Assembly: GCA_040954595.2 (NCBI GenBank)
Contig: CM082577.2
Coordinates: 12,524,001-12,588,000, forward strand
DNA length: 64,000 bases
Reading direction: 5' to 3'
Source of the DNA: Balanoglossus misakiensis
Taxonomy: Eukaryota > Hemichordata
Positions 22,872-35,705 of this stretch are shown here, one piece after another. Below the pieces are notes generated by a model that was not told the origin of the DNA, did no database searches, and saw only the letters and a program-made list of their open reading frames with translations. Positions within the stretch are counted from its first letter, which is position 1. Every line of letters starts with the position of its first letter. The position numbers and the translations under genes were made by a program.

Positions 22872-23281
22872 TAGCCCGGAGACCAGGGCGTCGATCTAGA
22901 ATACAACGCCCGGGGACAGTCGAGCAATGTTCTGCTGAGCTGAAAGATAGTAGCCCTGGCAGCGTTGAGGGTCGCTTAGTAACGAATGGATAACGAGTGA
23001 TCTATCAACTGTTGACGGGCGCCAGTGGTTGGATGATATAATTAACAAAGCTTGGTTATGAATATTCATACACCTTCAAAACCACTCCCACATCCCGTCG
23101 CGGGAATTTCACACCTCTATTTCCTTATTTAGAATGCGATGATGTCATTTGGTTTACATTGAGTGACAAATATTAGCTTACACGCAAGATTTACCACCCG
23201 TGTCGTTCTGCGCACAGAATTCTGTGCGTAAATAGAGACTGTCACCGGGCATTTCTTTTCGACGCCCTGGTCTCCGGGCTA
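22872..23281. mobile_element. Mutator-like MITE with 9-bp target duplication (410 bp)
   Basis: The terminal inverted repeat starts TAGCCCGGAGACCAGGGCG and is perfect for 23 bases. AAGAAGTTT is present immediately outside both ends (22863-22871 and 23282-23290). A 9-bp duplication is typical of Mutator-like elements. It has no open frame and lies between the upstream block and the first coding exon of gene 2. Confidence 0.8.
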
Positions 23282-23654
23282 AAGAAGTTTGGTCCACGGT
23301 TGGGTCAACAAATATAAATAATGAGAAAATTATACTACCTGATAATGTTAAGTAGAGCTACCATGATTAGGAAAGTTTAACTCTGCATTGAAACAATTTG
23401 GTTTGATATTAATGACAAAATATTTAATTAGCCCTCAGTCGCATTATGGTCAGGTAACAGTTAGAAAAGTTAATCAATGATGTGCTCCATGTCTGTATCA
23501 TTGATAAAATCGTTTGACATTTTCATCCAAATTTGAACTCTCAGTTTTGCACCAATAATACTTCCAAATGTACTAGCCATACTGATTTGAATTTTTTAAC
23601 AGGTGTGGTTGATGTTATTGGAGCTGTAGTATTTTCTGGTGAATCCATATTGAA

Positions 23655-26600
23655 ATGGCATCTTTGCAAGCAGACGACTGTCAAAGAACACATACGGGTA
23701 CAAAGTCGTATTTTGATCCCTTCAACTTGTATCTTATTGAACTGGCAGAAGACATAATTGAAGGTGTGTAGAACTCTGTTCCTTTGCTTTCAGAATTCAG
23801 GGTGTTCAGAAATGTTGCACTGTGCATGTATTCTCTTCCCTACATCAGTGTATGACTGCAATTTCTCAATGGCTAGATCCATAACTAACAGATGTCTCAA
23901 TTAAATTCACTCAATATTTCGTGCTGCACAAGATTGTAAATTTGATCCCACATTTCAATGCATTATATGCATGGTACGTACCATCAGTGTGTTACACTGT
24001 ACATTTTGAAATTGTTATAGCGGAATTACCAACTGTGACAACTTCAAAAAGTCTCATTTGACCTTTTGAATAAGACTCAGAACAGAGCTATTATAGCAAG
24101 TTTATTCTCTCTTCTCTTTTTCTTACAGATGGCCTGAGAAGATTGGTAGAAGCAGTAGCTGCTTTAATGAACCCTCCAATACCTAAAAGTGTAAGGGAAG
24201 ACATTTTGAAAAGCAATCGTCCATACAGTTTGTTCGAAGCATTATGTGACCATGGACATTTATCAAGAGAAAAACCTGAAACTCTTATTCAGCTGTTGGA
24301 AATTGCCAAACTTTATGTGTTAGCGAAGCATGTAGAAGTTCGATATGAGAAAAGCTTTGACAAAGACTATCCATATGAGGAAGTGACAAGAGAAGTAGAG
24401 TCTAGGATGAAAGCTGATAGCCAGAAACAGATAAGTGACAGAAGTGGAGAGAGTTTGCCAACATTTCCAACTGAGAGGACCTCAGCAGGAATACAGTTAC
24501 CATCTCCCTCACAGCATCCAAGTCCCTCTGGAGAAGTACAGTCAATGACATCAACTCGTCCTAAGATTCCAGCGGTGACAGCCACTCATTCCAAGACTCA
24601 AATATCCACCACAGAATCTCATGGTAAGCACTTGCAGCATTAACAAATATACATTTGTACATTCATATTATACAAATACTGTAATCACCCTAAATGTTCA
24701 ACCACAATAAAATAATTATGATTTTGAAAGAGATGAAATAATACTATAGGAAAAAAATGTTTCTCTTAGATGGTCAAAGTGGCTGAAACATGGCATTCTG
24801 AGGTCATCCGACCCTTGAAAAAGTGCCATGCACAATATATTCCAAAGGTCATGGTTAGAGGCTGTTGTCATGACCATATATCCTACATTAGGTTTTGAAT
24901 GCTCTCGATTTTTTTTCCTTTGTCTTGTCTTTCTTTCCAGAAATGCTCAATAAAAAATATTTAAAAAAAGAATTGAATGCTCTCATTTGTAACCTAGTGC
25001 CAAATGTATTTGGAGGTAGTGGTAGTCTGGTAGTTGTGTATTTTATATATCAAACACTTAGAGTGATTATCAGAGTATTTAATTATTAAATAATAATTTT
25101 AAAAGAATACCACACATACGCAATGAATTCATCCATCCATATGTTTATCTTTAATATACTTCAGGTATGTCATATGTCGGTGATGTTGCTGCTAGCAGTG
25201 CAGTTAGTTCAGCTGAAACACAGAAAGAGATGACGACAATGATGAAAGATCCAGAAGGTGAAACCACAAGTGTACAACACCACATAGACACACATGATTT
25301 ACATCGTGCACGGTATCCCTTGACAACAAGACTGCAGTCACCATCACCTAGGCAACAAACTGATTCAGTAGAGATGGTCACTAAAGAGAAAAGTAAGATA
25401 TTTTTACAAAAATAAACTGGAGCAGTTAAGATACACATAAATACCGATCAATGATAGCCATTTAAAGATTCCAAGTTGCAAGTTTTGACAGCTACCATTA
25501 CCCATCCCCAACTTCAAATGTTGACTAAAATGCTTCTCATGTCAAGTCTCCAAGTCGAAAACAGTTGTTGACAGGTCAGCCTTGGAACTTTGACCTACAT
25601 GTACCTACTAGCAGATCATCTCAGTCAAACTCTATATAACATTATAATGGAGACAATGATGTTGGTTACAAGTAAAAACAGTACTAAAATGTTTTTTGGG
25701 AACATACATTTTATATGATTGTGTAAAAATTTGGTTGACTTAATTTTATTTAGAAAACAAAGTAAGGACTGCAGCTGTGTCACAATGACAATTGAGAAAA
25801 TGCTAAATTTCCATTATGCTCCCCTGACGGTGAGTTGTCACCTCTTCAGAACAGAATCATGGAAAGAGGAATAGTCTGTATGTAAAGAGGAATTTTGAAT
25901 GAAGTAACCAAGCAGACCTCACTACCTATGAAATGTTTGCACACATGTAAATACATTTGCAGAGTTTTATCTTTGGAACTGATATCATTGACCTTTTGGA
26001 CTGTGCTCTTTCAATGCAACCATAAGGTAAACAAACTATGCCAGGCCTGTCTTTCGTGTATTGTCTGTTTTGAAACGGTGACTTGTTTGCATAAAATTCT
26101 ATCAGAGATAATACGAACTATCCATGTTACATGTACCGTATGTGGGGACATGGCCAATGTGAAATTGGATAGAGGTATGTTTAATGCAAAATTTAATGTC
26201 ATAATCCCTGGCAAAAAAAAATATTGGCAGAAGTTCATTCTGTGGCTTGATCAACATACTATATTTTAAATCATTTGTGCAATTGTATAATGCTGATGAT
26301 CTTGAGTTTTGCTTTATCGTAGTGTATTTCCTTCTGTGTGTTATCCACAAAATGAGGTTTTGTGTGTGATGTACTTTGTACCCCCCACCCCCAGTATTCT
26401 TGGCGCCGTATTCTTCATTCTGGTTCTGGCTATATAAAAATTGTGAGAATAAATCTTAGAGAAGTCGTAATTCTAGGATATTCACTTTCATAGGTGGAGG
26501 AGGGAATTTTGCATATCACTGTTGGACTAAATTTGTCCTTCCTGGACTGATACACTAAAAGGGAAAAATGGGCATAAAGGATTATTGATATTTAGTGTCA

Positions 26601-29600
26601 GTGTCATGAATTTGTTGCCAAAATTCACTTTTAGACAAATTTACTGTGTCAGAGTGGATTTTGAGGTGCTCATAAATAAGTCCTATTCTCGAAGTACAGT
26701 GTAACTACAACGCTGATACAAGAAACAAATATCACAAAATATGTCTTATGTTATTTGACAATTATATTCTGATCTGTTTTCAGATAATGACCTCAAAATG
26801 ACTACTGTGTTCCTGGCTGAAAAGTGGAATCGTGTGAAGGACACTGTATCTGCCCTCAACTGTCAACTTGCCAGCAGTGTAGCCGAAGACAGACAACGTA
26901 AAACATGCTGTGTTGTTTTGGAGGCAAGTGACGAGGAAAGGAAAGATGCAGCTGATTCTGGAGTTGAGTTGATACTTCCAAGTTTGAGAGACGACCTTGA
27001 GGATGCCTTTGGAAAAGATGAGCCAGTTCCAAAATGGATTCTTGTACCAGAGGCTTACTTTACAACCCTCACAGAGTTACAAAATGTGGAATACATTGTG
27101 GAACATGTCAAGCCTTCAGCAAAACTCCCGGTTGCAAGTGTTTTGAGGAAACGATATTTCAAAGATGCTAAGATTATTCTCATCAATCACACCATCCCAT
27201 CAGCTGAAGTACAAGGCAAACACATCAGTTTTGCTGAAAGGGCATCTGCAGTTTTCTCTGTTGGACCTACTGTCTTTGAACATTACAAGAAACTCTACCA
27301 AACAACCGAAGTTCCTGTAAGACATGAATTGTATCTTCCGAGACCCGAGAAAGAATTCTTTGATGTTAATGTGGATCAAATACAAAAAACAAGTGACTTG
27401 AAACAAATCCTGACTGTGATAACTGATACAGCTGTGGAATCCCCACGATATAAAACACTGGCAGCTGAAGTTGGAAAAACAGCCGGTACATTCAACCAGA
27501 TGCAAATGAAGGTTCCATTGTGGTGTGTACGAACTCCCTCAGAAGCTGATGTTGCTGACACAAAGACTTTTCTTACAGGCAACTTAAATTGCCCGCACAT
27601 AGAACCAAACACTTATCCCTCACACGGCTCTCAAGATGATATTTACAGAGATTTACGTCAGAGTAATGTCTGTATTATACCACCTGATGAGCCATTCAGG
27701 ATGGAGGGATTACGATCCATTGCTGCAGGACTACCTGTGTTAGTTCCGGAAAGAACTGCCTTAGCAGCATTTATAAACACATGCTTTGACCATGAAGCAA
27801 AGTATTTCCTGTATGACCCTTCTGTTGATGGGGATTTATCAATAAAGATCAATAAGATGTTGTTAGCAACACATGCAATACCCATGGCGACACGTTTGAA
27901 GAATATGTATCTCAGTCACACAGAGATTACTGACAGTCATGAAAAGTTCAGAGCTTGTTTCAAAGAAGTTCAGAGTACACAGCCTGCACAAAGTAAGTAT
28001 CTTTCCTTTTCCACACACAATCCCAAAACAAAAGGTGCAGTCTCAGACACAGGATAGACTGAAAGGGCAGTAACCTGATGAAATGTTTACTTTTGAATTG
28101 AAAATTTAGCTTCAGATGATTTGAACAAGCAACACATCATCAAAATGAGAGTGAAATTGAACAATGATGATGAAGCGAATTTTCTGTAGCTCTTGTTTGG
28201 AACAAATATTCTATTAAGAACAATATATGATTTAAGTATGGTTTCTTGATAAAATCTTTGTGGAAACAACCAATTTTTAAGTTATAAACAAATCTTGTAC
28301 AGCCATAGGAAATACTTGTAGATATATGAATTATAGCGCACATATTGATTCAATGATTAACAAACTTTTGTATTTGAACACTACAGGCAGTCCAGAATAT
28401 GCTGTTGTTTCAGATGATACACCAAGTGAAACTCATAAATCAAAATTGATACGACGGAAAAGGCCTTTGATGCCAAGTAAGTTATGTTTCCGTCAGTGAT
28501 GCAGTATGCTTTGTCATGATTTCACTACAAAGTCTAGTTTCACAAAATTACTCAGTGGTTCTAAACGCCATAGGTTCTAGGGTCATAAATTTTACTGTAT
28601 CTTTTACTGGTTATCGTATGAGTTACTTACCGATTTGGAGTGTATTTAATGGATTATTTACATAAAAAAGAGAGACTTTGCTTGCCCCCCCCCACAAAAA
28701 TGCTGCCAGTACCTCTTCCTCGCCTGCGGCTCGGGCATCATCAATATTTTGTAACACACCATGCAGCGAACCCTCGATCGTGATTCGTCAATACGCCGCC
28801 ACGTGACCATAGTCATTTCGAACTGTTCCCTAGGGCATCATTTCGATCGGTTTCTGCCCGGTACTGTTGCCCCGTCTTGATATAATTCCGTGTTTGGTGT
28901 GTTATAAAACACATGATGACTGACATATTCAGGCAACAGTGTATTTTTGATGACCTCGGGACTGTTAGTCACACCAAAACAGTCTGTTTTCCCTTGGGCT
29001 ATGCCCTCGGGAAAACAAGACTGTTTTAGTTGTGACTAGCAGCGCCCTCGGTCATCAAAATACACTGTTGCCCTCATTGTCAGTCATCATGTGTATAATG
29101 GTCAGAGATCACCATCCCTCTTGCAGGCTTCAAATCGTGATGTTGCCCTCGCTATCATGTGTTTAGAGGTTATAAACGGCTAGCGAGGGTATTTGGTTGC
29201 GGTGAAAATTAGCATATTTGGCAGGAAATAATCACCGAGTGAAGCGAGGTGATTATTTCAATCAAATATGCTAATTTGCAGGTCTTATATCCGTACCAAA
29301 TACCCGAGCGCACCGTTTATAACCTCATTTTAATATGATTTTGCTTGATAAAGATAAACAATTTCATTTTTTCAAATCTGTTGTTTGGTTGGGAATAAAT
29401 CATGCTAGTTCAAGGGCCTCATTGGGCACTGTTCCAGAACATGCAAGCTGAGCTCCTGCAAACGTGTTCTAGAATTTCTTAAGTTACGTGATTTTATGCC
29501 ACCACCAATAGAATTCATAATGTGTGTTCTATTCAGGCGCGTTCTCTTCTACATGTTCTATTTCGGTTACTTTTTTTAAACTACGGGTATTCACTGTTCA

Positions 29601-32600
29601 GGGTCCAGGTACAGGGTCTTCTTGTTGAGAATATAATCTCCGGCTCCAGCCAATCAGCGACCAGGATTCACAACAAGCATATTATAACATTATTTAAATA
29701 ACCACATTACAACCATGTACATACATGTATGCTAGTGTTTTGTTGAAAGGACTCTTCAAATGACTAATAAAATCAGAACTTGAGCAGCAACCATGCATGG
29801 TTTAACTGCTGATTCTGGCTCTGTGAGCACAGGTTAGGCAATCAAACACAATTTTATGTGATTCCTCAGGGTGATCAACTCACTTTGACAATGTATATGA
29901 CTATCCAGTCTCCACCTTTGATTTGGTAGTAGAATAATCTCACTACAATGTACTTGCATCTCTCTTACCATAGGTAGAGACGATGCAACACAAGTAACCG
30001 AAGAGAGCAGCCCTGAAAAAAAATTAAGAGAAGATAAACCCAGTCGAACTAAGCTGTCTGGGAGGGATCTGGAAGAAATGAAAGTGCTGCAAGAAAGGCT
30101 GAGAGAAAAAGAGTATGAAAAGGAACATTTGGAGAAAACACTCAAAGAAGTCAGAAATGAAAACAAAGTACTATTAAAGAACTTAACTGGCAAACTTTCC
30201 CAAGTAAAAAAAAGTGAAACTGAGATAGAAAGTTTGAAGAAAGAGATTGACCAACTTGAAGAACGGAATATGCTAAAACAGAAGGCAATCAATAAACTAA
30301 TTGAATTAGACGAGAGTACAAGAACCCAAGGACCGCATCATCAAGGTGTGTTTTGAGCACTTAATGTCATAGGTTTGCCTGTCAACCACACTTAGTTTAT
30401 CAGCAATATAAAAGGTCCAGTGCATATCAAATGAAAAACAGACTTGGAAGGCTCATATTGTTAGTTGAAACCTAAGAAATGTACATTTTCAAGCTTGACT
30501 TATAATTGTTACAATATATGCTGGTGTATTAATTTATTGTCAACATTACTCTCAGAAAAATAACTCCCCTAAAATATCTGCATTTCAGAGGATATCAAAG
30601 ACCAACGATCCCTTCTGCTCATCGCTGCTAATGAGGTAGGCCAATCTGATTAAAATCAGATGTAGTGAACGGCGACGTGTTTTTTTTATGCTGTACACTA
30701 GCATGTTTAAACCACGTCACTGTTCCCTACATCTGATTTTAATCAGATTGGAGGTAGGCATGACGATTGAAGTAAAATCATTTTATGAAGGCCTTGAAAT
30801 TACATACAATAGCCCTGGAACTTTTCTCTCGCTTGCAAATGCTTTTTAGTGTTAGGACAGAATTTAGTTTACAATTTAACCTTCAAAAGTGAAGATTTCC
30901 AGACCCGTTTCTTTTTTATAATGATTGCTTTTTTCCCCTTTATAAAGGAAAAATGTTCCTACAAATTACCATGTGGATTTTCACTCGAGGTCCCACCAGA
31001 ATGTGTTGAAGAAGACACAACATTGTTGGTCACATATAACAAGAACATCACCAAGGTCCCTCTTGCAGACTTTGAATGGTATCAGTCAGATGTCCTTGAT
31101 TTTGCGGCAGATCACATTACACTGAAGAAACCAGTCTACCTTGTGCGGAAATGTCTGAATGTTCAGCCCTTTGAGAGAGAACAGATCATCCTGACAAGCA
31201 AAAATGGTAAAACATGGGAAGAGTTAAACACTGTTGAAGTAAGTACATCTGCACAGTGAAATTTTACTACACTTATCAATGCCATTCTTTAGTGCTATTA
31301 TTTCAGTACACACATATGTATGAGTATGTAGATGTCTCCATATTTTATCAAGAAAAAGTGGTGAAAATTGGAATGTACCACACATCCTCCCTCCAAGATT
31401 GCTGACAGTATAACAATATGACCAGGCTCGTCATAGCAGCCCCAGTCATGACATTGGTCCAATCATCCGCTATATAATAGTAAACAGGTGAGATTTTCAC
31501 GATGTTGGTCGGCCAACCTACATACCCTCCAGCACAATATAACACCCAAACAAGTATAAGTGTACTTCTTGTTGCAGTTGTACATAAAAGTCCTTGCTAA
31601 AATTCATAAAATCTGTTTGTGAACATTGTATAAAATTGTTGACATACAAGCATACACATGATCGCATGACATTTTGTATCCTGTTTTCTATCCATTTTTA
31701 CAAAGCATTTACATGGATACGTAATTACATTATCAGTTATTGCAGCCACTTGCCATTTGGCAAAACAAAATGCAGTTTCTCAATAGACCAGTATGTTTCA
31801 CTAGATTCTGTCCATACACTTATAAAAGTAAAATGGTATTAATTGTTAAATGTTTATTCATATACAGGAAGACAATCATATCAAAGTAGAAGTTCGCCAT
31901 TTATCACATTTCATGGCAATTTCAAGACCTTACAAAGACATGTTTGATATCAGCAGAGAAGGTGGAAAATTTTCCTCAAAAAAAGATGAACGGATTAGCA
32001 TTGTAGTTCCGGAAGATGCCATAGAAGATGAGAAGTCTCTGATATTAGAGGTAAATATATCATCATCATCATCATCATCATCATCATCTACCCATGCCTT
32101 TTATTACCCCATTAGAGATTAACATGACACAAAATTAAAGTGGAGCTGATCAGTGCCAGATTGCTTGTTTGATTGATTTTGCTACAATCTTTGACAGGCT
32201 ACAGCCAACAGCAATGAAACCCTTAGGTTTGTCATTTTTTCACAGATACATGCAATTCAGCATATTATCAGTAAAAATGCACTTTCAGGTTTCAAGTCCA
32301 AAAAACGAGATTGGACTCCCAGCCAGTTTACCAAAAGTGCAGTCAGCTGACTCAGGATCAGAGATTGATCCATAATTGCAGAAAATGCAGGCGTGGGCCA
32401 GTGATGGACAATATGCAATATGGAAATATTTTCTGAGTCTATGTAAAGATCACAGACTCGCAAATAAAAATGCAATTTATAAAAAAGGCTGGTGCCTGCA
32501 ACTACATGTAGTACAAATGTATACCGGTGTATCTGCTACTCATTGATGATCATTGCTGTTGCAGTTAGATCTAGGTCTGTGTCCTAACTTTTACTGTTTG

Positions 32601-35600
32601 TATTGAAGGTCCATGACTGTAGCTATAACACAGTTGATAGTGTCTTCCCAACTGGTGGAGAATCTCTCGATGTGTCCTTTGCATCCATAGTGTGCATCAA
32701 TCGAGGCCAGAGGGAAAGCATAAAGTTCAAGAAGCCTGTAAAACTAACCATCCCACTCCCACCAGACATTCCGGGTGTTTCCTCTGATGATACAGAACTG
32801 TGCATACTGAAAGATGAAGCTGATAATTGTGAATGGAAAGATGTAAGCGAGGATTGTCCTTTTACTGTACAACATGATGTTGTGGAATTTCACACTCAGA
32901 CACTCTGTGGGTAAGTTGAAATCATTTCTTCCAAGTACAACATCATATTGACTTAGACTTGGAACGTTATGACTGCAGAGTTATGTTCACTATAATTCCT
33001 TGGATGCATCAGGCCTAATATAATATATTGTATCTGCAGGTGATAGTAAGGTTTATGTACTGTACCGTATGTAAAATGTATGTTGAACAGTTTGCACCAT
33101 GGGGAGATCATTCAATCCATATTTCGCCATTTTCATCGCTTGAAAGTGTCTGGATTTTTTTTTTCAGGTATGCATTGGTAAGATTCTTCAAAGGCATAAT
33201 GCAAGGAATTTCTGATATGCTTTCAACAATCACAAACTTCAAGAAGGCTGGAAGTCAGCTTGTAAAGATACTCCTTCTTCAGCACAAGGATAATGCAAGA
33301 CGCTTAAGATGTGACCTGGTAGAGACCAAGGGACCATCCATGTCAGATCCATTGCCAGAGAAGTATAAACAATATGATCATGAAAAAAGAGCCGAGAGTC
33401 CTGATATTCAGATGAACAGTGAAGACGTTGTCAGAAATTCTGTACCCACAGAGGGGGCTTTTGTTCTGGAGTCTGTGCTGAACATGAGTCAACCATACTA
33501 CCCTTATACTGATAACCACTGGGATGTCACTGTTGCTGTGAAACCCGAGCATAAGAGTTCCAGTGATCTGGTTGGACATATGCTGTTCCTGAAAAATGAT
33601 GAGCTGCAACCAAAAGTCGAGCTCCAATTCGCAATGCCAAATGTAAGAACCTAACTAAAGTTGTTAGCATGTAAATAACTGAAATGAAAATGAGTTGTCA
33701 CTGTTGTATCACAAAAAGATGAATGGGAAGTATGAAATGTGATAAAGCCTCTATAGCTGCCATATTTCACACATTTTTTTCCGTAACAAAATACTTCAAA
33801 TACATTCCCCATCCTTTAGAATTCTAACCATTAAGCCATATTACTCGTATTTGCATCAGTTTGTCATCTCTCGGCGACATATACCGTGATAGCTGTGTAC
33901 TGTTTGTATGGAGGCTGATTAAATCAGTGCAGCACCTGTTTAATACTTAGCGTGTTCAAATTGCCACATACAGCCACAATTGGGCATCAATAAGATGTTC
34001 ATGTATACCTTTCAGAAAGCTCATTTCGATGTGTGAATCTAAGTTGGAAAATTAAATCATGAAAATAATGCAAAATTTGGCAGCTCTAGAGGCTTGAATT
34101 GCAGATTGCAATTACATGTAATTTTGTTTGTACAAGTCAAATTTCCGGTACTACATTGTTCAATTTAGGGGGGTTGGGTTCAATGTATCATTTTCAATTA
34201 ATGTGTTGATTGAAAAGAAGAAACTTATGAGTGCCACCAGTAGAGAGAGTGCCAGATCAAATGTCCTGAGTTTCACCTGAAACTGAATTTGTCTAGGCAA
34301 CTACTCAACAAATTCGCATGGTATACCGGTACAAGTTAAAGTGGTCAAAAAAGGGGGTCACTATAATGAGTAACTCAAAGTTTTTAACCACAAAATTATA
34401 AAGAAGAATGAAACAGTATTATGTTCCCTTTTATGGTGGTGGGGTGTTTCCATTTTAGGTAATATACTGGGGTAAATGAGATGTCTCTTTTTCTCATGTA
34501 GGAGAGTCAAGTGCAGCAAATTGGTAACAGTTTTTCAATTAGAGGTACTGGTAAGTTTCAAAAATAATGCTATGTCATATTGGTAACACTTCTAAATCGA
34601 ACATCTCCTATTACTGAGGTTGATTTAATTGACATTTGTATTGAAACATTGCAGATTTCTTGATTTAATTTAGGCTTTGTGTTGATTTTTCCAACACAGT
34701 TGTTCATTTCACCTACCGTGCATAACAATAAATATTCAGGTGGCTAGCTTAAAGTAGCTATAGGATGACCTGAGTCAGTTATGCTTAAAGTGAAGGGGTC
34801 GTCGCATCGCGTTTGTTTGTTTATAAACATTACAATTTATCCACAAATCCCTAAAATTAGATAATTCTTTGAATGATGCAGCCAACCGTAGCGTAGACTG
34901 GGCATGACAGCAACTGAAGATTATAGTAGGTCGTGGCGACTGCGGTGAGGTTTGTGCTGGTATGGGAGGACATATTCTCATCAAGGGGGTTACCCACGCG
35001 GCACGACGACCCATTCTCTATAAGTTGTAAAATGTGAAGCTTGTCTATTTTGAAGAAAAGTTTTCCTTTTTTCTGGCAAAACATAGCTTTCAAATGTAGG
35101 TTTGACCAATATTTCACTGTGGTTACTATATACAGATCTAACCATTGTGAAATTGTGGTGAAAGCTACAATGTACAACAATTTGTAACTGTAATTTTGCA
35201 TCATGAAATTTTAAATCCTAATCTCATAATATACTAAAACTCTAAGGAAAATAAATAGAAACAATTGTTCATACAAGTATCTTGTCAGAATATATCCAAA
35301 TGGTCTATAACATCAGATTTGGGAAAGTCTGTAATTTGTGTGTTATCGTTACTTACCTTTGTATGATAACACTGACACAGTAACATTATCATTACAGCTT
35401 CACAGGGTTCTGAAGCAACAGAACTTCATCCGCTGAATATCCTTTTCATTGAACTTGAGAAGCATTTAAATGAAGATGAAGAACGTACACTCATAGGCCT
35501 GTTACGTGGTCGTCAAATATTCAAACGAGATTTACAGAAGTTGAAATCTGCTGCAGAGGTATTTGCATATTTGCAAGAAAGGGGCCATATCAAAGATTAC

Positions 35601-35705
35601 AATTTAAAACTTCTGAAGGAATTGTTCTTGAAAATGCAACGACCACATTTATTCTCATTGGTAGAGGAATATGAAAAAAAAAATCCAATCAGAAAAACAA
35701 TATGA
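23655..35705 (+). CDS. gene 2: DED - GT-B-like - coiled coil - ZU5 repeats - DED protein (13 coding exons, 1385 aa)
   Basis: Coding exons: 23655-23763, 24129-24623, 25165-25392, 26784-27992, 28387-28476, 29974-30345, 30589-30635, 30948-31238, 31868-32050, 32609-32910, 33168-33642, 34502-34550 and 35398-35705. All are GT/AG and the sum is an exact multiple of three. The first five exons are colinear with gene 1: DED-like fold (about 20-105), linker, GT-B-like domain (about 280-670, with E580-x7-R588) and IRRKRP linker. A coiled coil follows (about 735-825). Residues 851-947 and 965-1109 look like ZU5 beta domains (CGFSLEVPPECVEEDTTLLV and ISIVVPEDAIEDE; KFKKPVKLTIPLPPD). Residues 1110-1267 may be UPA-like (PKVELQFAMPN). 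Residues 1284-1385 are a second DED (LFIELEKHLNEDEERTLIGL ... MQRPHLFSLVEEY). The ZU5/UPA plus death-fold order recalls PIDD and UNC5, but with a GT fold added. It is probably a cytoplasmic signalling adaptor; this is inferred from domains only. Confidence 0.78.
28907..29095. repeat. hairpin-forming inverted repeat in gene 2 intron
   Basis: ACACATGATGACTGACA at the left end is mirrored by TGTCAGTCATCATGTGT at the right, with inner arms GTGTATTTTTGATGACC and GGTCATCAAAATACAC and a third pair around GTTTTCCC/GGGAAAAC. The whole 190 bases fold back on themselves, as in a small inverted-repeat transposon. No target duplication was identified. Confidence 0.6.
29167..29330. repeat. second hairpin-forming inverted repeat in gene 2 intron
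   Basis: AGGTTATAAACGG ... GGGTATTTGGT is mirrored by ACCAAATACCC ... CCGTTTATAACCT. Inner arms around ATTAGCATATTTG and CAAATATGCTAAT surround a GAGTGAAGCGAGGTG core. It lies 70 bases after the previous hairpin in the long 28477-29973 intron. Confidence 0.6.
30642..30750. mobile_element. 109-bp MITE inserted at a splice donor of gene 2
   Basis: The termini CAATCTGATTAAAATCAGAT and its complement are perfect for over 20 bases. GAGGTAGGC flanks both sides (30633-30641 and 30751-30759), a 9-bp target duplication. The duplicated sequence contains the exon end GAG and donor GTAGGC of the 30589-30635 exon, so a usable donor remains upstream of the insertion and a copy sits downstream. Confidence 0.8.
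32057..32090. repeat. (ATC)n microsatellite immediately after a gene 2 donor
   Basis: About ten trinucleotide units start seven bases into the intron that begins at 32051. Length variation here could affect splicing of the adjacent exon; this is inference only. Confidence 0.8.
32289..32375 (+). other. candidate alternative last exon of gene 2
   Basis: A good acceptor (CTTTCAG at 32282-32288) is followed by 28 codons in the phase (0) required by the preceding exon, ending in TAA at 32373. Splicing 32050 to here would give VSSPKNEIGLPASLPKVQSA and a short tail, truncating the second ZU5 domain and removing the C-terminal DED. The standard model skips it to 32609. No conservation evidence is available. 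Confidence 0.3.

Noticed and set aside
25895-26350. Frames of 75-124 codons on both strands in the 25393-26783 intron
   Set aside because: The gene 2 model skips them with good splice sites and gene 1 has nothing comparable in its intron.
33028-33167. Upstream extension of the UPA-like exon
   Set aside because: The polypyrimidine tract and CAG at 33165-33167 give a clear acceptor in the phase (2) required by the previous exon.
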